The notes under the pieces are model-generated. The model searched no databases, had not been told where the DNA came from, and saw only the letters and a program-made list of their open reading frames with translations. Source: Glycine soja (Eukaryota; Streptophyta; Magnoliopsida; Fabales; Fabaceae). From it: a stretch of 64,000 nt of DNA. The stretch spans positions 28,270,975 through 28,334,974 of the forward strand of contig NC_041006.1 of the NCBI RefSeq assembly GCF_004193775.1, written 5' to 3'. Shown here piece after piece: positions 37,001-47,063 of the stretch (its first letter is position 1; each line of letters begins with the position of its first letter). A program made the position numbers and the translations under genes.

Positions 37001-38053
37001 CAGGCAACTCCTGGTTATCAATATTTACGGACATGACATAGGTGTCGTAAATGGACAGATCGAAGTATTTAAGATCATTTTGTGGACTCCAATAGTCACA
37101 GAAGTGAAGCCGAAGAAGATGATCTGCGTTGTTGTCCACGAGAAGAGCCCATGTTATGTTTCCAGCACTGGAAGAGCTGCTATTAATTTCTTTAGCAGTT
37201 CCGTACACATCACTTGGCGCAGTATATTCATTTGCGTTTGAACCATCTGAGTCATTCCCTACACGGTACTGAATTGGACCCAGGTAAGGGGAACGATTCT
37301 TGGCGTTTTCCGTATTTAAGATATAGCTATCATCTGGATTCCATTTTCTCAATAAGCTATCATTGACCCTTTAGCCACCAACATTAAGCCTATGTTTGGT
37401 TTCCAATACCCGAGAGTACAAACCTCCGCTGAGGGGATCTAAAGACGTATTGCCACTATAAGTGAAACGTGATACTTGATTGGCAGTCAAATGGATGGGG
37501 AGTATGAAGAGTTCAATAGCATTCACAAACGCAAACGATGATGGAAGAGGTCTAAAAGTGATTTTGAAGCTGCCGGAAGTAATTTGCATGAAAAACTCTT
37601 TTACTACAGCAGAGTTGTTATCGCTATCATTTCTACCATTGAAATTTCGCAACAACCAGAAACCGGGAACAGAAACATTGAAACTGGCCGAGGAAAGATT
37701 ACTAGGCGAAGAGAAAGCAAAGAAATGGAGGCGTACCAGGTAGGTGCCACGTTGATGTTGAACTTATACCCAGAAGCCTCACTTCGAAATTTTTTTGCAG
37801 TTTGGTAAAGAGGAGAAGGCACCTGTGACTCACTCCTTTCTGTGTTGCTGCTGCCAAAACTGGTTTTAAGGTTTGATTCACCAACGTAATTCTTGCCACT
37901 TTTGCTAGCACTGCTGTCTGAGCCACAATTGTTAAAGTACTTATCCGGAACGGTGTACCCGTGTGAAGGGAACTGCAGTGATGAGAAATGAATAAGAAAA
38001 ACAAGTAGCACACACACAGAGTGTTGAATTCTATGGAGCTGAAGAATCGCCAT
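34055..38053 (-). pseudogene. CrRLK1L (malectin-like) receptor kinase pseudogene
   Basis: This is a broken paralogue of the intact kinase at 59602-62118. From the start codon at 38053 it encodes a signal peptide and YTVPDKYFNNCGS, the first malectin-like segment. A 1-nt frameshift follows near 37745, then a Gln-to-stop change near 37372 (GG then TAA). The second malectin half, the transmembrane segment (about 36790-36740) and kinase lobe IGEGDFGNVYKG / FAVKRS are still recognisable. A 6-nt duplication at about 36420 (GATCTAGATC) adds an in-frame stop after FQTEI. A 1-nt insertion after HRDVKSTNI (about 36160) breaks the catalytic loop. A 1455-bp transposon (34410-35864) splits the codons corresponding to residues 727-731 of the intact protein. 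The C-terminus ending MEDAR is conserved. No function is expected. Confidence 0.95.
34410..35864. mobile_element. Long-TIR transposon inserted in the kinase pseudogene
   Basis: The two arms (about 34410-34889 and 35390-35864) are inverted copies of each other over roughly 470 bp. Both start ATGCAATCCTA and share blocks such as GTAGGTAGGGTACCCTAAAA. Comparison with the intact gene shows where the host sequence was split. The 9-bp flanks ATGATCTTG (34401-34409) and AAGATCTCT (35865-35873) are consistent with an eroded duplication of ATGATCTCT, which points to a Mutator-like element. The centre has no transposase-like sequence, so it is non-autonomous. Confidence 0.85.
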
Positions 38054-39570
38054 GGAAAAACGGTGATCGGGGCTTAGTTTAGGCTATGATATTAATATTG
38101 AATATGATTGCATCTTTTGAAACTAGGGTCTGTGTGTGGACTTGAAAGAACACGGGACTCGAATGAGAGGAAGACTTCACTTCAGCACAGGTCAAGTCGT
38201 CAGCTTTGACTCTTGTTCTTCTTTATTATTATTATTATTATTATTATTTTTATGTTTTAAAAAAATTTAGTTCTGGAAGTTGATTTATCAACTACCGGAA
38301 CTATTTGAGTCATGAAAATGAAAATTGAAAAATTTTGGTTCACGTTAAGATGGCTTAGTTTGAGACTTTCGATTGCTATTGTCTTTAAGACTTGTTATTG
38401 GGTAATAATACAGCCAAATATTGCGGAGTGAACTGAGAAGTAAGAAGGCTGCTGATAATACAGCCAAATGGCAAGGCAATAGAGTCCAAATATCCAGTGC
38501 GGAGGCAATGGTAAGACCAATATTGGGTATTGCCTTATGTCTCCCACCAAACTCTTAATATTAGGTATTGTCTTATGTCTCCCACCAAACTCTTAATTTT
38601 ATAAATATTTATAAAAAATAATTTAAATTTAAATTATTAGGCAATATATTTCATTATATTATTTATTATTATTTTTTAGTAAAATTAATAAAATTTTAAT
38701 ATATGTATACACATAGATATATTATAAATGATTTGAGATGTTTATAATTCATTTGAAAATTATAGAAAAATTAGTTTTCATTTACTTTAAATTAAAAATA
38801 ATCATATTAAAATGAATATACTGATTAAATTTTATATAAAAAAATATGTTGTATATTTTGATAAAAATGAGAGTGGCGAGATTACACATTTTTCTTATTG
38901 TAAAATATAAAATTACTTTATACTTTTTATTTGAATCATAATAATTGAAAATTATAAAAGAAAGTGAATTAAAAAAATATTATATTTATCTTGAACTAAA
39001 TTGAAGTTTTAGTCGGCACTAATTTAATATTATTGGTCTTAACTTTTCTCCCTAAATTGAAGATATTAAAATAAATACTAACATAAAAATTAATGTCTTA
39101 TTAAAAATATTAAAGTATATTAAAAAATTAATCCTTTTTATATGCTGTAATGTTTATAAAATATAATTAATAATACTTGTAATTGTTTTCATTGTAAGAA
39201 ACAATATTTAAAATTATTTTTTCTAAATTCAATTTGAGATCATTGTAAGATATAGTAGAATAAATTACTAATGAAATGTGAAAATATTGCTTGAATATTA
39301 AATTTTAATGAACAATTTTTACATGAAAAAATAAAATGAAAATAGATGAGATTCACCTACAAAATTTAACTAAGGCCAAAAAATATATAAGCCCGACCCT
39401 GCAAATATCTTTTCCAAAGGCATGGAAATTTTTTCACAAGATCCACAGTCATATTTTGTGCTGACATTCTTGGAAGGGAATGCAGCAGAAGTCTAAGATT
39501 CCAGAATACGGATATAATCAATTACATAACGAATGCCGTTGTTAGGGTGTGAGGTAAATAACTAAACTAA
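38054..39570 (-). other. Upstream region of pseudogene, duplicated at the intact gene
   Basis: The region upstream of the pseudogene start is homologous to 62119-62720. Shared blocks include GAATGAGAGGAAGACT, CCGGAACTATTTGAG, ATGGCAAGGCAATAGAGT, GACATTCTTGGAAGGGAA and AAATAACTAAACTAAA. The duplicated unit therefore extends at least 600 bp beyond the coding region. In this copy the homology is interrupted by a 907-bp hAT-type element at 38495-39401. A short (ATT)n run lies near 38225-38250. Confidence 0.85.
38495..39401. mobile_element. hAT-type non-autonomous transposon
   Basis: The element is flanked by a perfect 8-bp duplication, CAAATATC, at 38487-38494 and 39402-39409. It starts CAGTGCGGAGGC and ends CCCGACCCTG, i.e. 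CAGGGTCGGG on the minus strand, typical hAT termini. The homologous site upstream of the intact gene lacks it, confirming insertion. The interior is AT-rich with no coding domain. Near the left end a segment of about 45 bp with TTATGTCTCCCACCAAACTC is duplicated in tandem. Confidence 0.9.
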
Positions 39571-40251
39571 ACAAAGAATTTTTCATCTTATCGAACTATT
39601 AATTTATTTATTAGAAATATTATTGTACAAAAGATTAACCATATATAGGAAAAAAGAGTTCACTATTCCCACTCAGTTGACTTGCAAATTATTTTTTTTT
39701 TTTTAAAAAAAAACTTTTCTTTACAACGCTTGCTACATATATTTACTATTTCCCTTATTTTCGTGAAAGATTAAATATGATGATTGTACCAATTGGACAG
39801 CTGCATGTTTTGTTTAGCATAATTCAGAGAAAATAATTATTTCTAAGTTTTTAAAATTTTTGTGAAAATAAGTATTCTTTAAAATAAAGTAATTGAAACA
39901 TTCGCTAAATTCCATGTCAATTCAACAACTGCATCGTAGAAATAACAATCTTAAGAGATCAAAGGTGTATATTTAAATAAGTATTTATTAACTAGATATT
40001 TTATCTCTAATTATAAGAACATTTTAATTAATTCACTTTTTTAAAAAAACATATTTAATTTAATTAATTACATTAAATTTGTTCATTATTTCAAAATTAT
40101 TATTTTTTATTTCTATATCCACTTACTAATTGCTAAAAAATAAATCAATATGCAGAATTTGATAAAAAAAAAATCAATATGCAAAATTTGACTCAATCAA
40201 GCAGAATTTGGTAGGAAATTTTGAGGAGGTGGAAATTCAAGAAGCTTTGAC
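39571..40251. other. AT-rich spacer, no gene seen
   Basis: Nothing beyond AT-rich sequence is visible. The last ten bases, AAGCTTTGAC (40242-40251), are the left target-site duplication of the following MULE. Confidence 0.5.
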
Positions 40252-40414
40252 GGCAAATTTACTGTATAGGGTCTCTTTTAAAAATAATTTACGAAACAGG
40301 GTCTGTTTCGAAACAAATTGCAATGGGGGTCTTTTATTTACGTTGATTCCGCCATTCCTACTGGCGGCAAGCATGTATCGCCATTGGCAGCAGCGGCATG
40401 AAGGTGGTATCGCC
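40252..40414 (+). repeat. MULE left terminal inverted repeat
   Basis: This 163-bp TIR pairs with 52071-52233. Outside the AT-rich terminus it contains unusually GC-rich words based on TATCGCCATTGGCAGCAGCGG. Related words continue inward to about 40580. Confidence 0.95.
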
Positions 40415-40741
40415 ATTGGCATCAGTGGTACACATGTATCGCCGTTGGCAAAAGCGGAACCGAAGCTGACTCACGCCCATGCCGCTATTCAGACTGGCGA
40501 GACATGCTGAGTCACCTCATGTCACCATTGGTACTGGCGGGACATGCTAACGTGGGCAGTCCTGTCATTGGCGCCTGCGGAACACGTAGGGGATGCTTTT
40601 TTGCAGTGTTTCAGTCTGAAAAAAGATGGGTAGGCTTGCAGGGGGTTGCAGTGTATAGTCTGAAAAAGATAGGCTTAGGGTTTGCAGAAAACGTTGCATG
40701 TGAACGTTAAAAATTTGAACGTTGGTGGGTAAGTTTTCAGC

Positions 40742-40748
40742 TATAAAA
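40742..40748 (+). promoter_or_regulatory. TATA-box candidate for the PMD gene
   Basis: TATAAAA lies 490 bp inside the left TIR, upstream of a plausible leader exon that ends at a consensus donor, TTG/GTAAGT, at 40911. Position and context are suggestive only. Confidence 0.4.
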
Positions 40749-40910
40749 AAAATGCTTGAACCTTATTTACGCTTGCATTTCTCCTTACTGAGTTTCTGTT
40801 TTTTCTTGAGTGTGAGCTTCTGCTTTGCTGTGTGCTTCTTGCTTTGTGCTCCTTGGTTCAAATTTGGTGCGTGGCTTCCTTTCCTTCAAGTGTGTGCTCA
40901 CCCTTACTTG

Positions 40911-41303
40911 GTAAGTGTTTTGAAAGTAAATAAAATTTATATATTCTGTTAATAAATGTTAATAAATATTATAAGTTTAAGTTAGTTAGTATTAAGAAAT
41001 ATTCTAAGTTAGTTAGTATGTAAATAGTAGATTAGTTAGTGTTAATAAAAATTCTTAGTTTAAATTAGTTAGTATCAGTAGGTATTGTATTGGTTTTTTT
41101 TACGTATTAATAGATATATTTTATTTAGTTTAAATTCTAAGTTTGTTTAAATATTATATTAGTTAGTATGAGTTTGTTTAAATTCTAAGTTAATTAGTGT
41201 GTGCTCTTACCATTTAGATATATTTTTTACGTAATAAAAATTCTAAGTCTAAATTAGTTTAAATATTTTATTTAGTTATTGTATGTATTGTTAGATATTA
41301 TAT

Positions 41304-41356
<53 letters not shown>

Positions 41357-42025
41357 ATAATATTTGGTTGAAAATAATATTTGGTTAGTTAGAATCAAAA
41401 TTTTATTTAGTTATTGTATATATTGTTAGATATTATATGTGTGATAATATTTGGCTTAAAATATTATTTGGTTACTTATGAAAATATTATATATTTGTTT
41501 AGTTAGTATAAAAATATTAGGTGTATATATATTTAGTTGTTGTATATATTCTTAAATTTTATATATGTGATATTAGCTTTTGTAATATTAAGTATATATT
41601 TACATGCATGATACTTTAGCCTAATAAATATATATACATGCATGATACACTTTAGGAAGGCATACGTAATATTAGGTTTTGTAGTATTAGGCACAAGTTA
41701 ATATTAGCTTTAGGTATATATTTGTAAATTTTAAACACACCTAAATTTTTAGTTTTTGTAATATTAGTTAGCTTTAGAAATTTAAGCATTTTATAGGTAA
41801 ATAAATAATTATAATATTAAATAGAAGTAAATTTGCCTTTTTAGTGTCTTAATTTTGTATGTTATATATAGATAGTATAGTTTTAAATAAATGAATTGAT
41901 TTTTTACAAATTTATTGTTATATATTTAATAATGTTTTTATAAATGTGCGTAGTTTAATTTATATTATTTACAAATAATGTATAAATTGATTTGTGAATT
42001 TATTGTATTATATTTGATTTTGCAG
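40911..42025 (+). other. Predicted leader intron of the PMD gene
   Basis: A strong donor (GTAAGTG at 40911) and an acceptor (TTTTGCAG ending at 42025), five bases before the start codon, bracket 1.1 kb of AT-rich DNA. It includes an (AT)n run at about 41307-41353. No coding sequence is seen. Confidence 0.55.
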
Positions 42026-42030
42026 TAGCA

Positions 42031-44287
42031 ATGGCATCTTCATCATCATCTTCATCACATATTAACATTAAGTCTGGCCCCATCGATGCTGATGTATTAT
42101 GGATGCAACCTAAGCATGTTTCAGAACATGTTTGGAATGGGGAAGAAGATCGAAAATTACATATAAGACGAGTTGTCCCCACGTATCAAGGGGAAGAACA
42201 AATTCCAGAGCAAATTTTTCCTTTTCTTCAACAATCTGGTTTCGGCTGGATTATCAAGATGGGATACTTAAAAATAAATGTCTCATTAATTAGTACTCTG
42301 ATAGAAAGATGGAGGCCGGAAGCACATACGTTTCACATGAGATGCGGAGAGTGTACTATTACTCTCCAAGACGTCTCTGTATTGTTAGGTATAAGTGTGG
42401 ATGGTTTACCATTAATCGGTCCAACAAATCTTGATTGGGCTGATTTATGTGAGGAATTATTGGGAGTCAGACCACAAGAAGGTGAAATTAAAGGTAGCAT
42501 GGTTAAATTAAGTTGGCTGGCTTACCATTTTGCACAAATAAATAATGATGACGACGAAGAACAAGTACGAAGGTTTGCCCGTGCATGGATACTGAAATTC
42601 ATTGGAGGTGTCTTGTTCGTTGACAAAAGCAGTAACAAAGTTTCGCTAAGGTACCTTCAATTTTTACGTGACTTTGAAGAATGTGGCACATATGCATGGG
42701 GAGCTGCCGTACTTGGTTTTCTATATAGAGAGATGTGCAGTGCCACCGATTATAATACTAAATCAATCGGAGGTATGTGCATCTTACTACAACTGTGGGC
42801 ATGGGAACGATGTCCAACCTTTTGGCTCCAAAGAGGACTCCTTCCCAAGTAGAAAATACACCATTGGGGCACATGTTAGTCATTTTTAACAGCGTCTTTC
42901 ATTTCAATAGAATAAATGGTTTTAGACATGTGTTAAATTTTAATCTTTGTAGGTGGCTGCAACGTGGAAACCAACATATCGACAATGATGATGTGAGAGA
43001 TTTTCGTCGCAAGCTGGATATTATGAAACGTCATGAGGTAAGAACATGCTATTATATTTGTAAAATAAAAAATTATGTGTTATTTTACTACAATGTTCAC
43101 AACTATGTTGTTATATGCAGTTTGTGTGGGAGCCTTACCCATCAACCGTTATATCATTGTTGCCTCCCGTTTGTTTAGTCAGAAGTCTCGCGTGGTACGC
43201 GGTGGTGCCACTAATTTGTTTCCAAGTTATTGAGTGGCACCAACCGGACAGAGTGTTGAGACGATTTGGGATGCAGCAACCAGTTCCAGAGTCTCCTTCA
43301 CAACCCTTAAACATTCATGACATAACATTAAAAGGGAAACATGACGAAAATTGGGGGCAATTGTTCGCCCCAATGATTCATCAGTGGAATAATCGCCATG
43401 CATTTAGGGTCGACACTTATCCCCGACAAGAAGGCCTATTGAGCTTTAACTCGGACTACATGGTCTGGTATAGGCAAAAGACAAAGATGTTTGTTGACCC
43501 ACAAAATGCAAAGACGGCTACATTGGTATTTTTTAATTTTTTTGAATATTTAAGTTGAACATTTTTTTAATGATGGCCATTAATTTTCTGACCCTTATAA
43601 TTGCAGGCTGAAGTTGCAGAGACATTACAATACATGGTGTCTCCTCAAGGGAGGAATACATGGACAGTTGATGATCTCGTGCCTTATGTGGAAAAAATTA
43701 CAATGTTATCAGAAGAGCAAGAGAGAGTCACTGAGCCAGTGTCACATGGTCCTGCATCAGAGCGTCAATTTCCCGCACAACAGTTTCACATACTTCAGTC
43801 AAGTGTTGAAACTCAGGGCATAGACAGACGAAGGGAGACTGTTGAAGCGGAAGAATATTCCCAACAAATGGCGGAGCGTGGCCATGGAATGTATTACACG
43901 CCACAAACATTTGCTCAGTATCCGACACAGATGTATCAGTATCCTTTTCAGGGTCATCACACTGATACTTCTGCAAGCCAGCAATCGTTTGGTGGTGTTG
44001 CGGAAACACAAACTCATTTTTCATGGCCCACAATGATCCCTTCACAGCAATATCATGGCCCAATTCCAACACCTAATGCACCATTAGGAACACAATGGAA
44101 TGTACCGGGACAAATACCTAATACCGGTGACTTATTCGGTGTTGATTTGCGTAACGCATTTTTTGCGGAGGCTAACGAAGAAGAAGCGGGGAGACATCGG
44201 GGCAGAAGAAATCCTGATCACCAAGCACGAAGATGGGATCGATCATGTGGCACATCCTCACGGCATCACAGACACCAAAATGAATGA
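42031..44287 (+). CDS. Plant mobile domain (PMD) protein of MULE, frameshifted
   Basis: The product resembles PMD proteins related to MAIN/MAIL1. After a Ser-rich start the conserved region has FGWIIKMG, LISTLIERWRPEAHTFHM, GECTITLQDVSVLLGI and a YREMC...GGMCILLQLWAWER block. It continues as WLQRGNQHIDNDD, then WEPYPSTVISLLPPVC, ending in a Gln/Pro-rich tail with a Cys-Gly-Thr-Ser motif. A four-exon model fits: 42031-42874, 42953-43037, 43121-43525, 43607-44287, with GT..AG introns. In exon 1 the frame breaks at about 42820: two extra T (ACCTTTTGGCT where ACCTTGGCT would continue the family sequence) truncate the protein at 273 residues. All other exons remain open in register, so the lesion is recent or a sequence error. 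PMD proteins are linked to silencing and to transposons; the role here is unknown. Confidence 0.85.
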
Positions 44288-44409
44288 TTTGTATGTCTCC
44301 GTTTATTAAGACTTTGTTGTATATTTCTCATTTGAATTTCACACGTAATGTATGATATTCAGTTTATTAAGGCTTACTTATGGATACAATTTATGTCACG
44401 TATCAAACT

Positions 44410-46840
44410 ATAATAATCAATGAACCCTAAACGAAATAACTAAGGTAGCCAAAAGGAAAAAACTAATGTTTCTAAGTAACGATGAACATAAAAACTAACC
44501 CATAACCCTTAAAATAAAAAAAACTAACCCTAACCCCTAAAATATAAGAACTTAGCCCTAACCATTAAAATAAAATAACTAACCCTAACCCCTAAAATGT
44601 TCAGAACTAAACCCTAACGCTTAAAATAAAAAAAACTAACCCTAACCCTTAAATAAAATACCTAGCCATAAACCCTAAAAAATAAGAACTAAACCCTAAC
44701 CCTTCAAATAAAAAAAAACTAACCCTAACCCCTATAACATTAGAAATTATCCCTAACCCATGAAATATAAGACCTACACCCTAACCCTTAAAATACTAAA
44801 ACTAACCCTAACCCCTATAACATTAGAACTTAGCCCTAACCCATGAAATATAAAACCTACACCCTAACCCTTAAAATACTAAAACTAACCCTAACCCCTA
44901 TAACATTAGAACTTAGCCCTAACCCATGAAATATAAAACCTACACCCTAACCCTTAAATAAAAACCTAACCCTAACCCTAAAAAATAAGAACTAAACTCT
45001 AACCATTAAAATAAAAAACTAACCCTAACCCTAAAATGTTCAGATCTAAACCCTAACCCTAAAATAAAAACTATCCCTAACCCCAAAAATGTGCAGCCCT
45101 AAACCCTAACCCTAAAATACTAAAACTAACCCTAACACTAAACAATAAGAACTAAACCCTAACCCTAAAAATAAGAACTAAACCCTAACCCATAAAAATA
45201 AGAACTTAGCCCTAAAATAAAAAAACTTAACCCTATAAAAAAAACTTAACCCTAACCCCTAAAATAAAAAAATTACCCCTAAACCCTAAAATAAAAAAAA
45301 CATAGCCTTAACCCTTAAAAAAAATAAGAACTTAGCCCTAAACCTTAAAAATAAAGAACTAAACCCTAACGCTTAAAATAAAAATAACTACCGTTGCTAA
45401 CTAACAATCAACACCAATGTCACTCAACCTCGATTGATCTACTCCATTTATTTCAACTTCTAAATGTAATTTTATTTTATTAGAAGTACACATTGAAAAT
45501 AAAGTAACTGACGATTTCATTGAAGACCAACAAGTAAATACATTGAAGAAAACCTAAAGCATAAAATAATAACTAAACCCTAACCCTTCAAATAAAAAAA
45601 ATAACCCTAACCCCTAAAATAAAAAAAATTACCCCTAAACCCTAAAATAATAAAACATAGCCCTAACCCCTAAAAAATAAGAACTTAGTCCTAACCCCTA
45701 AAAATTACGAAGTAAACCCTAACCCTTCAAATAAAAAACATTAACCCTACCCCTAAAATAAAACAACTTAGTCCTAACCCTAAAATAAAACAACTTAGTC
45801 CTAAACCCTAAAATAAAAAACATAGCCCTAACCCCTAAAAATTAAGAACCCCTAACCCTTCAAATAAAAAAATTTGCCCTAACCCCTAAAATAAAAAACA
45901 TTAACCCTAGCCTCTAAAATAAAAAAACATAGCCCTAACCCCTAAAAATTAAGAACCCCTAACCCTTCAAATAAAAAAATTTGCCCTAACCCCTAAAATA
46001 AAAAACATTAACCCTAACCTCTAAAATAAAAAAACATAGCCCTAACCCCTAAAAAATAAGAACTTAGCCCTAACCCTTCAAATAAAAACATTTGCCCTAA
46101 CCCCTAAAATAAAAACATTAACCCTAACCCTAAAATAAAAAAACATAGCCCTAACCCCTAAAAAATAAGAACTTAGCCCTAACCCCTAAAAATTAAGAAG
46201 TAAACCCTAACCCTTCAAATAAAAAACTTAGCCCTAACCCCTAAAATAAAAAACATTAATGCTAACCCATAAAATAAAACAACTTAGTCCTAAACCCTAA
46301 AATAAAAAACATAGCCCTAACCCCTAAAAATTAAGAACTTAGCCCTAACCCCTAAAAATTAAGAAGTAAACCCTAACCCTTCAAATAAAACACATTAACC
46401 CTACCCCTAAAATAAAACAACTTGGTCCTAACCCTAAAATAAAACAACTTAGTCCTAAACCCTAAAATAAAAAACATAGCCCTAACCCCTAAAAATAAGA
46501 ACTAAACACTAACCCTTCAAATAAAAAACTTAGCCCTAACCCCTAAAATAAAAAACATTAACCCTAACCCCTAAAATAAAAAAACTTAGCACTAACCCCT
46601 AACACTAAAATATCAAATCTAAACCCTCAACCATAAAAATTAAACAATAAACCCTAAATACTAAATTCTAAACCCCAAACCCTAAACACTCAATTTTAAA
46701 CCCTAAACCCAGACCCCTTAACCATAAACCCTTAAATCCAAAAATTCTAAACACTAAAACCTAAGGCATAGACCCTAAACACTAAACCAAAATACTTAGA
46801 CACTAAACCATAATGACTAAGTCCATAGTTTGTCATTGTA
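44410..46840 (+). repeat. Telomere-like CCCTAA minisatellite array
   Basis: About 2.4 kb consists of CCCTAA(C/A)CC-type words separated by 10-20 bp of A-rich spacer such as TAAAATAAAAAAC and TAGAACTTAG. It has local higher-order structure: an 83-bp period at 44757/44840/44923 and a 107-bp period at 45821/45928/46035. The motif is the plant telomere repeat, but never in long pure runs. It sits between the convergent PMD and transposase genes inside the MULE, so it is an interstitial array carried by a transposon and not a chromosome end. Confidence 0.95.
45398..45562 (+). repeat. Unique block within the array, copy 1
   Basis: About 165 bp with AACACCAATGTCACTCAACC and ACGATTTCATTGAAGAC match 46880-47045 in direct orientation at roughly 93-95%. 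The block is not telomere-like and shows that part of the array was duplicated as a unit with its flank. Confidence 0.9.
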
Positions 46841-46879
46841 GATAGTTAAAAAAAAAACTAAGGTAGACAAAAGAAAATA

Positions 46880-47045
46880 ACTAACGTTTCTAACTAACGA
46901 TCAACACCAATGTCACTCAACCTCGATTGATCCACTCCATTTATTTCAACTTCTAAATGTAATTTTATTTCATTAGAAGTACACATTCAACCAAAAGTAA
47001 CTGACGATTTCATTGAAGACTAACAAGTAAATACATTGAACAAAA
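46880..47045 (+). repeat. Unique block at the array edge, copy 2
   Basis: This is the direct repeat of 45398-45562, immediately downstream (on the minus strand) of the transposase stop codon. It is probably the original 3' flank of the transposase gene. Confidence 0.9.
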
Positions 47046-47063
47046 CCTAAAGCAATACATAAA

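Noticed and set aside
36972..37241. Plus-strand frames opposite the CrRLK1L copies (also 60378-60765 and 61018-61308)
   Set aside because: They are antisense shadows, occurring at homologous positions in both copies because the kinase sequence itself is conserved.
43728..44072. 114-codon minus-strand frame
   Set aside because: It is a shadow of the Gln/Pro-rich tail of the PMD gene.
44410..46840. Chromosome end or true telomere
   Set aside because: Repeats are interspersed with A-rich spacers, lie within a transposon with defined ends, and are followed by normal sequence on both sides.
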